A stretch of 32,250 nucleotides of DNA from a virus. Within the stretch, counting starts at the first letter, position 1. Each line of letters starts with the position of its first letter. The stretch is from positions 1 through 32,250 of the IMG/VR virus record IMGVR_UViG_3300027836_000327. One strand, 5' to 3'. Shown one piece after another: positions 1 to 7,557 of this stretch. The translations under genes and the position numbers were made by a program. The notes below the pieces were generated by a model that worked only from the letters and a program-made list of their open reading frames with translations, made no database searches and had not been told where the DNA came from.

Positions 1-2
1 AG

Positions 3-1433
3 TTTGTATACTTCGGCTGCACTTAGATTATCACTAGATCCGTCTTGCCAATCGATTGCAATCTCTGTTCCAATCTCTTCATTCATGACAGCAGTATACT
101 CTAATGATCCAAACATGCCTTCCCAAGCGGCCGCAAACGATTTACCTTTAGCAAGATGTGCCTGGATATATTCGTCTGTCATTGTTGGTCGCAATTGACC
201 AATAATAGTTTCCGGACCCATGTTAAGTGCTCTAATGGCTGACGGATACAGTGAGTTAATGTCTAACGAACCGATCCAGTCATGAATGCCTTCTTTAGGG
301 TATGCTACATACGCACCAGCTGCCTGACTAGCTTCGCGATCATCCATCTTAGGACGATTCGGAACTTGATATCCTCTACGATGTGCTTCATTAATGATAG
401 CCTGCTCAGTTACAGCTACCGCGCCCATTGTAGTTTGTAGCAATACCGTGCATTCGTGCGCTAGTGTGTTAGCAAGATCGATAAACTTTAACTTCTTGTC
501 TAACTTGTCTAGAAGTGCCGTGTCTTGTCTGTTATATTCAATAAACTTTTTAAAGTCATGATTATAAAGTTGATCCAATGAACCTTCATACGGAGTTTTA
601 CGTTCGTCTAGCTCGTATTCTGCAATAGCGTCTAATCGATAACTATGTCGTTCTTCATATGTGTATTTGCGATACAGTTCGAGACTATCCAAATGCACAC
701 GACCTACTAGGTCATACGTAACCGAATCACGTCCAAACTTCTCGTATTCTCTACGTTTAGGGAATTGATCAAACAAACACAGTCTGCGAGTATCTTCTTT
801 ACTTAGAGCTTTAGTAATGCGGTTAACGGTGTAAGGCATATCGAAGCCTTCGCTGTTCCAACCACTTAAAATATCTGCATCTTGAATTAGGTCTAAGAAC
901 ATGTCTAACATGTCTGCTTCTTTTTCAAACAAATATGTATTAGGGAATTCGGCAACCGCTTCCGTTGCTTCTGCCATAGTCATAGTCTTTGGCGGAACTG
1001 CTAAACATACTAGAGTATCTAACCATTGTAGGTGAACAGCGATAGCAGTAATTGGCATGAATGCATCATCTGGACTTGCATAGCCACGTTCTGGATCAAA
1101 GTCCACCTCAATATCCCAGAATGCTATATTGAGCTTTGGGGCATCTTGATTAAGATAGTTTTCTGACAAGCATACAAAGATTGGATTAATATCTGCTTCA
1201 AATAATTGCTTACCTGAATTGATAGCTTGTTCTCTGCGTAATTCTTTAGTGTTCTTACAGACAATCCTGCTAAGTGGATCTCCGTAAATTGATTGATGCT
1301 TGCCCTTTGCATCTTTATAGTAAAACGTGTGCTTTACAGGAATATCCCTAAATTCACGTTCACCTTTCTTGTTGCGTTCAACAATTTTGATGATGTCGTC
1401 ATCTCGCTTGAACCAAGCGTCTACATAACTCAT
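3..1433 (-). CDS. 43: DNA polymerase, family B (T4 gp43-like), N-terminal part; runs off the left edge
   Basis: Replicative DNA polymerase with 3'-5' proofreading. Reading the minus strand from the ATG at 1431-1433 gives an open frame to the window edge, 477 codons. It begins MSYVDAWFKRDDD. The exonuclease motif FWDIEVDFDPERGY lies near residue 107, and a proofreading-type segment WNSEGFDMPY follows. Polymerase motif A (SLDINSLYPSAIR) appears near residue 390. Motifs B and C and the thumb must lie beyond position 1, so completeness cannot be judged. The Shine-Dalgarno AGGAGA is at 1439-1444, six bases from the ATG. A 5-bp-stem, 8-nt-loop hairpin directly before it resembles the operator T4 gp43 uses to repress its own translation. 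The gene follows a dsbA-like gene and a small membrane gene and is probably transcribed with them. Identity is secure from the motifs and their order. Confidence 0.96.
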   Translation of the reverse strand, partial: MSYVDAWFKRDDDIIKIVERNKKGEREFRDIPVKHTFYYKDAKGKHQSIYGDPLSRIVCKNTKELRREQAINSGKQLFEADINPIFVCLSENYLNQDAPKLNIAFWDIEVDFDPERGYASPDDAFMPITAIAVHLQWLDTLVCLAVPPKTMTMAEATEAVAEFPNTYLFEKEADMLDMFLDLIQDADILSGWNSEGFDMPYTVNRITKALSKEDTRRLCLFDQFPKRREYEKFGRDSVTYDLVGRVHLDSLELYRKYTYEERHSYRLDAIAEYELDERKTPYEGSLDQLYNHDFKKFIEYNRQDTALLDKLDKKLKFIDLANTLAHECTVLLQTTMGAVAVTEQAIINEAHRRGYQVPNRPKMDDREASQAAGAYVAYPKEGIHDWIGSLDINSLYPSAIRALNMGPETIIGQLRPTMTDEYIQAHLAKGKSFAAAWEGMFGSLEYTAVMNEEIGTEIAIDWQDGSSDNLSAAEVYK

Positions 1434-1445
1434 ATTTTTCTCCTA

Positions 1446-1463
1446 TGCAATTTATGGCTTGCA
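1446..1463 (-). promoter_or_regulatory. Possible gp43 translational operator hairpin
   Basis: In the mRNA sense, TGCAA (1463-1459) pairs with TTGCA (1450-1446) around the 8-nt loop GCCATAAA. The hairpin ends one base before the Shine-Dalgarno AGGAGA (1444-1439) of the polymerase gene. T4 and RB69 gp43 are known to repress their own translation by binding a hairpin with a 5-bp stem and 8-nt loop beside the ribosome site. Geometry and position match, but the loop sequence is not the T4 one, and a 5-bp AT-rich stem can occur by chance. Confidence 0.4.
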
Positions 1464-1509
1464 AATACCAACTGTGCGGATTGTGGCCACGCCTACCTTC
1501 TAACTATAT

Positions 1510-1800
1510 TTAATTAATTAGCATTCTAATTAGACCAACGCTATCAATAGTGGTTAACAGTATATAGTTAGCCAACATACCAAAAGATTTCCTAGTCCAA
1601 CTAGCCCAAGCATACATAGCACAGCCAAGAATCCAAATAGGATAAAGAGTAAGAAGCGGAGGAGTGGGGACCGTGAGCGCCATAGTAATACTGCAACCAA
1701 TACTAATAGCCCAAGCAAGCAACTCAATAACAAAGCGAATTCTATTAGATTTAAAGTCATCCTGTATCCAATCTAATGTAGGTCTTAGAAAATCATTCAT
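1510..1800 (-). CDS. Small multi-spanning membrane protein, unknown function
   Basis: A 96-residue hydrophobic protein. After a polar N-terminus (MNDFLRPTLDWIQDDFKSNR), three hydrophobic segments lie at about residues 22-44, 47-65 and 75-95, so it is likely an inner-membrane protein. The middle contains YAWASWTRKSFGMLANY, a Trp/aromatic-rich stretch. I do not recognise a named family; the pattern recalls small phage membrane proteins distantly like PnuC fragments, but this is only an impression. The start codon overlaps the stop of the preceding dsbA-like gene by one base (TAATG), and DNA polymerase follows 76 bases later, so it sits in the polymerase operon. A second hydrophobic frame inside (1554-1760) is taken to be a shadow. 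Confidence 0.75.
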   Translation of the reverse strand: MNDFLRPTLDWIQDDFKSNRIRFVIELLAWAISIGCSITMALTVPTPPLLTLYPIWILGCAMYAWASWTRKSFGMLANYILLTTIDSVGLIRMLIN

Positions 1801-2057
1801 TAGATACGTTTAGTAATGTCAAGAATTGCTTCAATCTCTGCCCAGTCTTCGTTGTGTGATGACCAATCACCTTTATGCGCAATTTTAATAGCACGATTAA
1901 TAACACTTGGCTTAACCTGCAATTCTTCAGCAACTGCTTTAACTGTTTCTTTTAAGCCTTCTGATAGATCTTCAATTTCGCGAAGGACTGTTGAGCCTTC
2001 ACTGATCAATCTTTCCAATTTAGCCTTTTCTTCGGCTCCATAACTACGTCCAGACAT
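1800..2057 (-). CDS. dsbA: DsbA-like double-stranded DNA-binding protein
   Basis: An 85-residue, charged, helical protein starting MSGRSYGAEEKAKLERL. The C-terminal half (AEELQVKPSVINRAIKIAHK) resembles the region of T4 DsbA, a small dsDNA-binding protein that stimulates late transcription, and similar proteins are common in T4-like marine phages. The ATG at 2055-2057 is preferred because AAGGAGA lies at 2063-2069; a longer reading would need a TTG start at 2087 with no ribosome site. A sigma-70-type promoter (2079-2107) lies just upstream, and the gene opens a unit with the small membrane protein and DNA polymerase. The DNA-binding role is inferred from similarity in length, charge and pattern, not from a diagnostic motif. 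Confidence 0.62.
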   Translation of the reverse strand: MSGRSYGAEEKAKLERLISEGSTVLREIEDLSEGLKETVKAVAEELQVKPSVINRAIKIAHKGDWSSHNEDWAEIEAILDITKRI

Positions 2058-2078
2058 AAGTATCTCCTTTGATATAAC

Positions 2079-2107
2079 ATTATACAATAGTTATTGAATA
2101 ATAGCAA
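2079..2107 (-). promoter_or_regulatory. Sigma-70-type promoter for dsbA-like / membrane / polymerase unit
   Basis: On the minus strand the -35 is TTGCTA (2107-2102), then a 17-base spacer and a perfect -10 TATAAT (2084-2079). The predicted start near 2072 leaves a leader of about 15 bases carrying AAGGAGA before the ATG at 2057. The -35 matches consensus at 4 of 6 positions. Confidence 0.65.
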
Positions 2108-2129
2108 GCTCTTAGAAATTTTAGTCGTG

Positions 2130-2156
2130 AAAATGGCAGAATAAATCTGCCATTTT
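2130..2156. terminator. Bidirectional hairpin terminator
   Basis: A perfect 11-bp stem (AAAATGGCAGA / TCTGCCATTTT) with loop ATAAA lies directly after the stop codon of the 640-aa gene (2159). On the plus strand it is followed by TTTTTATT. On the minus strand the stem is followed by TTTTC within the arm, giving a shorter U-tract. It separates the virion-protein block from the polymerase unit, whose promoter begins 23 bases further on. Confidence 0.75.
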
Positions 2157-2158
2157 TA

Positions 2159-4081
2159 TTACATACCTGCGTTTTGTTGTGCTAACATTTGATCCTGTTG
2201 TGATCCAGCATTAACATCTTTAGCCCCAGATGCGTTGCCTACGCTATCAATTGCACGTTGGGCATTGCTCAGTGCTTTAGAAATAACCGGATCATCATCA
2301 TTACCTTGTAAGTCCATCATAGTAGCTTGAATCTGTTTAATAATTTCAGCTTGCTCAGGAGTTGGACCTGTAGGAGTAATTGGCGTATCCGATTTCTTTT
2401 CATCAGATTTCTTTTCATCTGGTTTAGCAGCACCAGCGCCTTTTGCAATTCTACTCAAATTGTCGCCTGGTTTAACAGTATATGTTGAACCGTCTGGCAT
2501 TTTTAATTGTTGGCCGGGTTTAATAATATTTGGGTTTGAACCAATAACATCTTTGTTCATGTCATAGATTTGTTTCCAGCCAGTTCCACCTGCAGCCGGA
2601 GCAGCACTTGGCTTTCCTGAATCCATCGCTCTAGCAGCCGGACTAGCTGTAGCAGCGGGTTGAGCACCTTGTGCAGGCGGAGAAGTAGTCCAATCAGATT
2701 TGCTAGGTGCAGGAGGTTCTTTCCCACCCGCAGCAACTCTTGGATCGGTTGCAGTAGTTTTACGGCCACTTCCATCTAATCCGGCTGCACCTAGTCCTAG
2801 TGCAGCAACACCAGCGCCAACAGTCTTGCCGGGGTTAGCAGCCATCCACTGTTTTAATTTTTCTTTCATACTTGGATCAGTGATCCATCTTGCTTCGACA
2901 TCGATTACATCGTCGATACTCTTACCGGCAGTAGTGGATAATTGCTTTCCAGTTTGGTTAGCAATCATCTTGTCGCCTTCTTTGCCTAAGTATCGGCCAA
3001 CTGGGCCTTCGTCTAGCTGCGATAGTAAATCACGCAATGCGCTCATTGATTCTGCTACTGATTCTTGTTGTGGTGCAGGGTAGTATAACCCGTCTTTGCC
3101 TAGTTCGACGCTAACGGCACCTAGTCCGCGAATTCCAATAACTGCTGCTGGAACTTTAATAACTTCACCACCGCCCGGAGCAGCCTTGTCACGGCCTGCA
3201 AATTTATATACAACACCGCCAATATCAATAGTATACGGCTCTGGCCCGTTTTTAAATCTTGGATCAAAACGCTTACCTAATGGAACAACTGCTGGTGCAG
3301 GTTCTGCGGCCATTGGCGCAGCTTGCGGCTCATTTGGTTTGCCAGTTAATCGATTGATTCCAGGTGGAGTTTCTTCTCCACCAACTACACGCTCTCCGAT
3401 GCCAAACTCTTCGTTTAGTAAACTAGACATCTTACGTTGTAGAGATTCTTTAACCTGTGAGTCCCAAGGCCTTGCACTATCAGGTAATTTAGGTGCAGCT
3501 TTCTGTGCACCTTGTTGAACTTTCTGTGCACCTTGCTGGACTGTGCCCGCCTTAGCTGCATTATACGCATCCGCATCCGCACCAATTTTATCACTAGCAG
3601 TTGGGTTGCCAGTGAGTTTAGCAACTAAATCATTTAGTTTAGCAACATTTTTACCGTTTACATCTTTACTAGTTGCATCGGCGTTAAACTTATTACTTGT
3701 ATCCTTAACTGACTGTGCAGCCTTGGCGTTGTCTGAACTACTACCAAACAAACTACCTGTTCCTACTAATCCACCTAGTGCGGTAGTTTTTGCAGTCTGT
3801 GGAACTAGTCCCATTTTAGCTAATGCTTGTGTGTCTGATTCTCTAGCAGTTGCTGCGATATTGTAACGCCCGCCGCCTTCACCCGATGGCATACTTTGTT
3901 TTGCTACAAAGTATCCGCTAACTGGATCATATAAACCAGGTAGATTATTTTTCCATGCTATATCATTTAAAATAGCAGCACGTTTTTGCTCGTCAGTTTC
4001 CTGCCCAACAGCAGCACGAATATCTGCCATAGTAATTGCTTCTAGGAGCGTAATTTGTGATAGTAGTTTTCTAAAGTCCAT
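2159..4081 (-). CDS. Large Ala/Gly/Pro-rich probable virion protein with permuted LysM-like segment
   Basis: A 640-residue low-complexity protein. The N-terminus, MDFRKLLSQITLLEAITM, matches the short motif shared by several proteins of this block. A variant recurs at about residue 346 (MSALRDLLSQLDEGP) and more loosely near 217-228 (KMSSLLNEEFG). A LysM-like region lies at 499-550, but in unusual order: the usual second half (WKQIYDMNKDVIGSNPN through IKPGQQLKMP) precedes the usual first half (YTVKPGDNLSRIAKG). The rest is Ala/Pro/Lys-rich linker. LysM binds glycan such as peptidoglycan, so a virion or injected wall-binding protein is plausible but unproven. The gene ends at a hairpin terminator and begins three bases before the end of the dps gene (gap 4082-4084). 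The family is not recognised. Confidence 0.8.
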   Translation of the reverse strand: MDFRKLLSQITLLEAITMADIRAAVGQETDEQKRAAILNDIAWKNNLPGLYDPVSGYFVAKQSMPSGEGGGRYNIAATARESDTQALAKMGLVPQTAKTTALGGLVGTGSLFGSSSDNAKAAQSVKDTSNKFNADATSKDVNGKNVAKLNDLVAKLTGNPTASDKIGADADAYNAAKAGTVQQGAQKVQQGAQKAAPKLPDSARPWDSQVKESLQRKMSSLLNEEFGIGERVVGGEETPPGINRLTGKPNEPQAAPMAAEPAPAVVPLGKRFDPRFKNGPEPYTIDIGGVVYKFAGRDKAAPGGGEVIKVPAAVIGIRGLGAVSVELGKDGLYYPAPQQESVAESMSALRDLLSQLDEGPVGRYLGKEGDKMIANQTGKQLSTTAGKSIDDVIDVEARWITDPSMKEKLKQWMAANPGKTVGAGVAALGLGAAGLDGSGRKTTATDPRVAAGGKEPPAPSKSDWTTSPPAQGAQPAATASPAARAMDSGKPSAAPAAGGTGWKQIYDMNKDVIGSNPNIIKPGQQLKMPDGSTYTVKPGDNLSRIAKGAGAAKPDEKKSDEKKSDTPITPTGPTPEQAEIIKQIQATMMDLQGNDDDPVISKALSNAQRAIDSVGNASGAKDVNAGSQQDQMLAQQNAGM

Positions 4082-4084
4082 GTT

Positions 4085-4528
4085 TTATCCAGGTTTACTA
4101 GTTGCACGGAGCATCCATGCATGTTTTTTGTGTGAGTCTAATCTGCCAGCAATAAAGTCTACTAAACCTTGTTCGTTGTTAGCTGATGCAATTTCAAATA
4201 CTTTGTTAAGCATTTCTATAATAACGGTATTATCTTCGGCAAGAACACGAATCATTTCCATTGCTGGCATTGGGATTTGTGGTTCATCGAGGATTGATAA
4301 TTCTGCAATACGTGCCGGACTCATGGGTGTATAAGAACCTAACGCACGGATTTCTTCACCAAACAAATCTACAGCACCATATACATCTTCGTAGATTGTG
4401 GTAAACAACCCTTGATGTAATTGTGGAAATAACGGACCTTCTACATTAAAATGAAAGTTATGTGCCTTCATATAAAAGGCAATATTAGTAGCGTGTGCTA
4501 CTTTCAATGCTTGTTTTAATTCATCCAT
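4085..4528 (-). CDS. dps: Dps-like ferritin (DNA-protecting, iron-oxidising)
   Basis: A 147-residue protein with the Dps signature. KAHNFHFNVEGP (21-32) is followed by LH (H38) and, after a helix, by AVDLFGEEIRALG (52-64). Aligned with E. coli Dps, H26 and H38 match ferroxidase residues H51 and H63. D54 and E58 match D78 and E82 if one residue is inserted; the equivalent of D67 is not obvious. The C-terminal HKKHAWMLRA also fits the family. Dps proteins form 12-subunit shells that oxidise iron with peroxide and protect DNA. The start overlaps the stop of the preceding gene (TAATG). Lying inside a block of probable virion proteins, it could act in the infected cell or be packaged with the DNA; the sequence does not decide this. 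Confidence 0.9.
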   Translation of the reverse strand: MDELKQALKVAHATNIAFYMKAHNFHFNVEGPLFPQLHQGLFTTIYEDVYGAVDLFGEEIRALGSYTPMSPARIAELSILDEPQIPMPAMEMIRVLAEDNTVIIEMLNKVFEIASANNEQGLVDFIAGRLDSHKKHAWMLRATSKPG

Positions 4529-5469
4529 TACTCGTCGCCTTCATCGTATGTTTCTTTTTTAACTACACGCTGTGGCAAACTCTTAACATTTTTACCTTTG
4601 TCAGCACGATTAAATTCTTTAGCAACTGATTGTTTAATCTTTGCTTTTTTAGCAAACTCTGGATTATGAGCAGCCGCAGCCATTATGTGCGCCTGTGCTT
4701 GACTAACTGAACGTTCTTCAATTTCGCTCTCATCCATCGGAATAGACTTAGCTTTGTGTTTAGCATCGCCCTGTTTCTCGGCTTTCTTTTTATCTTTGTG
4801 TGCGCCAGCGCCGCCCATCTTAGCATTCTTAGCTACGAAGTTACGTGGCTTTGCTGGTTCTTCTTTAACTTCGTTTAGCATTGCTTCTAAGTCTGCTCTT
4901 AACACATCTTCTTTAGAAACTTGTTCTGCTTCAACTAGTTGCAAGTATGTTCTAATGCTAGGGCCTTCTTTGATTACAACCGGCTCAAGTTTAGGAGTAT
5001 TCATATACACCATTGTTTCTGCACTGGTTAATTTATTACCAGGACCTTTACCTTCTGTAACAATTAAAAGTAATTTGTTCATACTAGTATCTTCTAAAAA
5101 CTGCGCTGCCAATGCTGGTCCCTTTGCCTGTGCCCGCGCCATCGAATCGGCATTTTCTTTTTGTCTTGCTTGTTCCCACGCTTGTAAGTTAGGCCCCGCT
5201 AGTTGTTCGGCTTTTGTTTTGATAAAATCAATCTCAGCAATAGCATCTGGACTTGCACCTTTTTCGACTCCGCTGTTATCGGGTTGCATTTCTTTGACCA
5301 GCATATCATACTTTGCCATTAGTTGTGCATACTCTATGTATTTAGGATCTGGTTGATTTATTTCAGCTTCGCTAACAACTGACAAAAATTTCTTTATATC
5401 AGTAGAATCTACGGCAGGAGCGGCTAAGGCCGCTCCATCTACTGCCTGTAAGAACTTTTTCATGTCCAT
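4528..5469 (-). CDS. Probable virion-associated protein with four short internal repeats
   Basis: A 313-residue charged, helical protein with no recognised enzyme domain. Four copies of a short hydrophobic-acidic unit are visible: MKKFLQAVDG (3-12), IKKFLSVVSEAE (25-36), MNKLLLIVTEG (130-140) and IRTYLQLVEAE (172-182). The first coincides with the N-terminal motif shared by neighbouring proteins. The C-terminal third is Lys/Glu-rich, including KDKKKAEKQGDAKHKAK. The phrase EMQPDNS (60-66) also occurs near the start of the next protein upstream (5476-7077), suggesting shared origin. ATG at 5469 has AGGA about 12 bases upstream; a second ATG at 5463 is possible. The gene sits six bases from the 533-aa gene and overlaps dps by one base. 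Function unknown. Confidence 0.8.
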   Translation of the reverse strand: MDMKKFLQAVDGAALAAPAVDSTDIKKFLSVVSEAEINQPDPKYIEYAQLMAKYDMLVKEMQPDNSGVEKGASPDAIAEIDFIKTKAEQLAGPNLQAWEQARQKENADSMARAQAKGPALAAQFLEDTSMNKLLLIVTEGKGPGNKLTSAETMVYMNTPKLEPVVIKEGPSIRTYLQLVEAEQVSKEDVLRADLEAMLNEVKEEPAKPRNFVAKNAKMGGAGAHKDKKKAEKQGDAKHKAKSIPMDESEIEERSVSQAQAHIMAAAAHNPEFAKKAKIKQSVAKEFNRADKGKNVKSLPQRVVKKETYDEGDE

Positions 5470-5475
5470 GTTAGA

Positions 5476-7077
5476 TTATCCTAACAAGTGCTTTGTAAGA
5501 GTTTTTAAACGATCTAAGTCTGCACTTTCTTTAACAGTTGAGCGGCTTGGCATTGCTGGGTTAGCTGTGCCTGATTTAACTGCGGCATTAGCTGCCTTCT
5601 TAGCTGGATCAGTTTCGTTGCGACTTGGAAATGGGCTCTTAGCTTTCTTAGGAGCAGGAGCACTTCCACCATCCGGGTCATTAGGAGGAGCAACGCCTTT
5701 ATCAGGACTGCTTACCCAAACTCCGCCTTGAATGGATCCTTCCATCTTGGCTTTTGCTTTAGCAACAGCTTCTTTAACACCTTTCTTTTTCTTATCGGCA
5801 ACTGCTTTCTTCATCGCCTCTTTCTTGTTGCCGTCTTTATCCATGTCTAGGAAATCTGGTTTAGAAGCTTCTTTAATAGGCTTTATTGGTGCCGCCTGGG
5901 CAGCTGGCGCGACACCGCCTAGAGTCTTATCTCGACCAGTGAAATAATCGTAGTCGTCTGCGGCATTTCCACTAGATGGCATATTCTTGCCTTTGTTAGC
6001 CGCATGGGCCGCAGCATTCTTCTCAGCTGTTGTCAACGGTGCCTTCTTTCCCATCCCAGCAGCAGTTTTTACAATCGTTGCTGCCAGCCCTTCATTTTTC
6101 TTAGCAAAAGGATTAACACCTTTCTTTGGACCTGCTTTTTTATCAGCAACTGCCTTCTTCATTGGCTCTTTCTTGTTGCCGTCTTTGTCCATATCTAGGA
6201 AATCTGGTTTAGCAGCTTCGTCAACTTTCTTGCCATCTTTGTAACGGCTTACTGTTCCTGGGTTCTTCTTTTCGTATGCTTTGCTATCTTTTTCAGCAGC
6301 TTTATCTGCAGCCTTGTCCCCTGCCTTTTCAGCAGCTGATCGTGACTTAGCTTGACTCTTTGGCTCAGTGTGCGGCTCGTCTGAATACTTGTGTGTGCTC
6401 TTATGCTTTACACCAGTGCGCTTGCCTTCTTTATCATACTGAACTTCAGTAGTGCCTTCGTCAACTTTCTTGCCGTCTTTAACACGAGTTACTGAACCTT
6501 TACCATGTGCTTTTTCCCAAGCCTTGCCTTCTTTTTCTTCTGCTTTGTCAGCAGCCTTATCACCCGCTTTATCAGCAGCACTTTGTGATTTGGCATTTGA
6601 CTTAGGCTCAGTATGTGGCTCATCACTGAATCGTTTTGTATTCTGTGTATGCTTAGTAACACCTTTCTTTGAACGGTCAATTTCACCACCTGTTGAAGAT
6701 TTTTCTTCTTTAACAGCCATGTCCTTCTTACCAACTTTATCAGCTTGCTTTTTCTTGAGTTCTTTAACCTTGTCTTTAGCTTCCATTAGCTTAGACATCA
6801 TTACACGCTTTTCGCTTTCGGAATACATGTCGCTGTTTTCCAACTGCTCACCGTATTCGCTGAACTTCATTTCGTATTCCATATAGTGGTATACGCTGGC
6901 AATGTAGTCAGCAGCTTTGGTAATCTTAGCTTGAACCCAACCTTCTAGTTGAGCATTGCCGTCGATTTGTTTGAATAGCTTGAAGCTATAGTTAGCTAAT
7001 TTGTATAAGTCAGCTTTGGCCATAGCGCCTTCGTTATCGACTGGCATTGCTGAATTGTCTGGTTGCATGTCTTGCAT
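5476..7077 (-). CDS. Lys/Ala-rich repeat protein with DxDxDG loops, probable virion protein
   Basis: A 533-residue protein. Residues 24-75 form a helical region (LYKLANYSFKLFKQIDG, then GWVQAKITKAADYIASVYHY) of a kind I recall from T4-like marine phages. Two duplicated units follow. Repeat A, about 57 residues, occupies 151-207 and 232-288, each opening SDEPHTEPKS and closing DGKKVDE. Repeat B, about 25 residues, occupies 290-314 and 406-430 around PDFLDMDKDGNKKE. DMDKDGN resembles a calcium-binding loop (DxDxDG), although the final acidic ligand of a classic EF-hand is not in place. High lysine content suggests nucleic-acid contact. Start ATG 7077 has GGAGTTTAACC before it, and a GATAAATA late promoter lies at 7099-7106, consistent with a structural role. 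Confidence 0.85.
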   Translation of the reverse strand: MQDMQPDNSAMPVDNEGAMAKADLYKLANYSFKLFKQIDGNAQLEGWVQAKITKAADYIASVYHYMEYEMKFSEYGEQLENSDMYSESEKRVMMSKLMEAKDKVKELKKKQADKVGKKDMAVKEEKSSTGGEIDRSKKGVTKHTQNTKRFSDEPHTEPKSNAKSQSAADKAGDKAADKAEEKEGKAWEKAHGKGSVTRVKDGKKVDEGTTEVQYDKEGKRTGVKHKSTHKYSDEPHTEPKSQAKSRSAAEKAGDKAADKAAEKDSKAYEKKNPGTVSRYKDGKKVDEAAKPDFLDMDKDGNKKEPMKKAVADKKAGPKKGVNPFAKKNEGLAATIVKTAAGMGKKAPLTTAEKNAAAHAANKGKNMPSSGNAADDYDYFTGRDKTLGGVAPAAQAAPIKPIKEASKPDFLDMDKDGNKKEAMKKAVADKKKKGVKEAVAKAKAKMEGSIQGGVWVSSPDKGVAPPNDPDGGSAPAPKKAKSPFPSRNETDPAKKAANAAVKSGTANPAMPSRSTVKESADLDRLKTLTKHLLG

Positions 7078-7098
7078 GGTTAAACTCCGTTATTAGTA

Positions 7099-7106
7099 TA
7101 TTTATC
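7099..7106 (-). promoter_or_regulatory. Late promoter (GATAAATA)
   Basis: GATAAATA on the minus strand, 21 bases before the ATG at 7077 and overlapping the stop codon of the previous gene. It matches the NATAAATA form reported for T4-like cyanophage late promoters (T4: TATAAATA). No -35 is expected for gp55-type sigma recognition. Confidence 0.6.
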
Positions 7107-7557
7107 GTTTAATGCTTCCGCCGGTCATCAAATTATCACCGTCTAAAGCGTTGTCTGTTGGTTTTTGCATCTTAGGGCTTTGGTTTTTATGCACAGCGCC
7201 TACGCTAACCATGCCAGCACTAGTGCCGCCTGCGGTAGCTGTTTCATCAATTGATTTGTGTATTGTAGCCTTCTTGCCTTTTGCTTGTAGTTTACGAGCA
7301 ACATTGCTAGCATGACTGTGAGATCCGAATGTTTTCCACTTGCGTCCGTCGATATGCACATCGTGTGGAACATCTGCATCCGGTGTCCTACGCTGTCTAG
7401 GTTCGTCGTCTCGATCCCATCCCTCGTCGTTTGCACCCCCGTCCATACGGTATGCTAAACTATCACGCTTGCCCATGCCGCTTACACTCGAATCGTAATC
7501 ACGTTGATACGCATCTCGACGATTCCATCCTTCACCTAGTAAATCTGTAACTTTCAT
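7102..7557 (-). CDS. Conserved phage protein, unknown function
   Basis: A 151-residue basic, polar protein. It starts MKVTDLLGEGWNRRDAY, carrying the short N-terminal motif of this block with an LGE (L-x-E) site. A segment DVHIDGRKWKTFGSHSHA (about 66-83) followed by NVARKLQAKGKKATI looks like a small folded module. The tail (TAGGTSAGMVSVGAV, then KMQKPTD) is of a type I recall from T4-like marine phages. ATG at 7557 has GGGGAGA upstream, and the start overlaps the preceding stop by four bases (ATGA). Neighbours are a probable virion protein and a nucleotidyltransferase gene cluster. No function can be assigned. Confidence 0.8.
   Translation of the reverse strand: MKVTDLLGEGWNRRDAYQRDYDSSVSGMGKRDSLAYRMDGGANDEGWDRDDEPRQRRTPDADVPHDVHIDGRKWKTFGSHSHASNVARKLQAKGKKATIHKSIDETATAGGTSAGMVSVGAVHKNQSPKMQKPTDNALDGDNLMTGGSIKR

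Noticed and set aside
4-198. Plus-strand open frame at the left edge
   Set aside because: It is antisense to the DNA polymerase gene, whose motif A region reads on the minus strand.
1554-1760. Second hydrophobic minus-strand frame in the small membrane gene
   Set aside because: It begins with no ribosome site, and its hydrophobicity is a by-product of T-rich codons in the 96-aa gene, which has proper junctions at both ends.
4754-5356. 200-codon plus-strand open frame
   Set aside because: It lies fully opposite the 313-aa gene, has low-complexity Ser/Ala composition mirrored from Lys/Ala codons, and lacks a ribosome site.
6489-6734. Lys-rich minus-strand frame inside the 533-aa gene
   Set aside because: It is an out-of-frame reading of the duplicated Lys/Ala repeat, without ribosome site.
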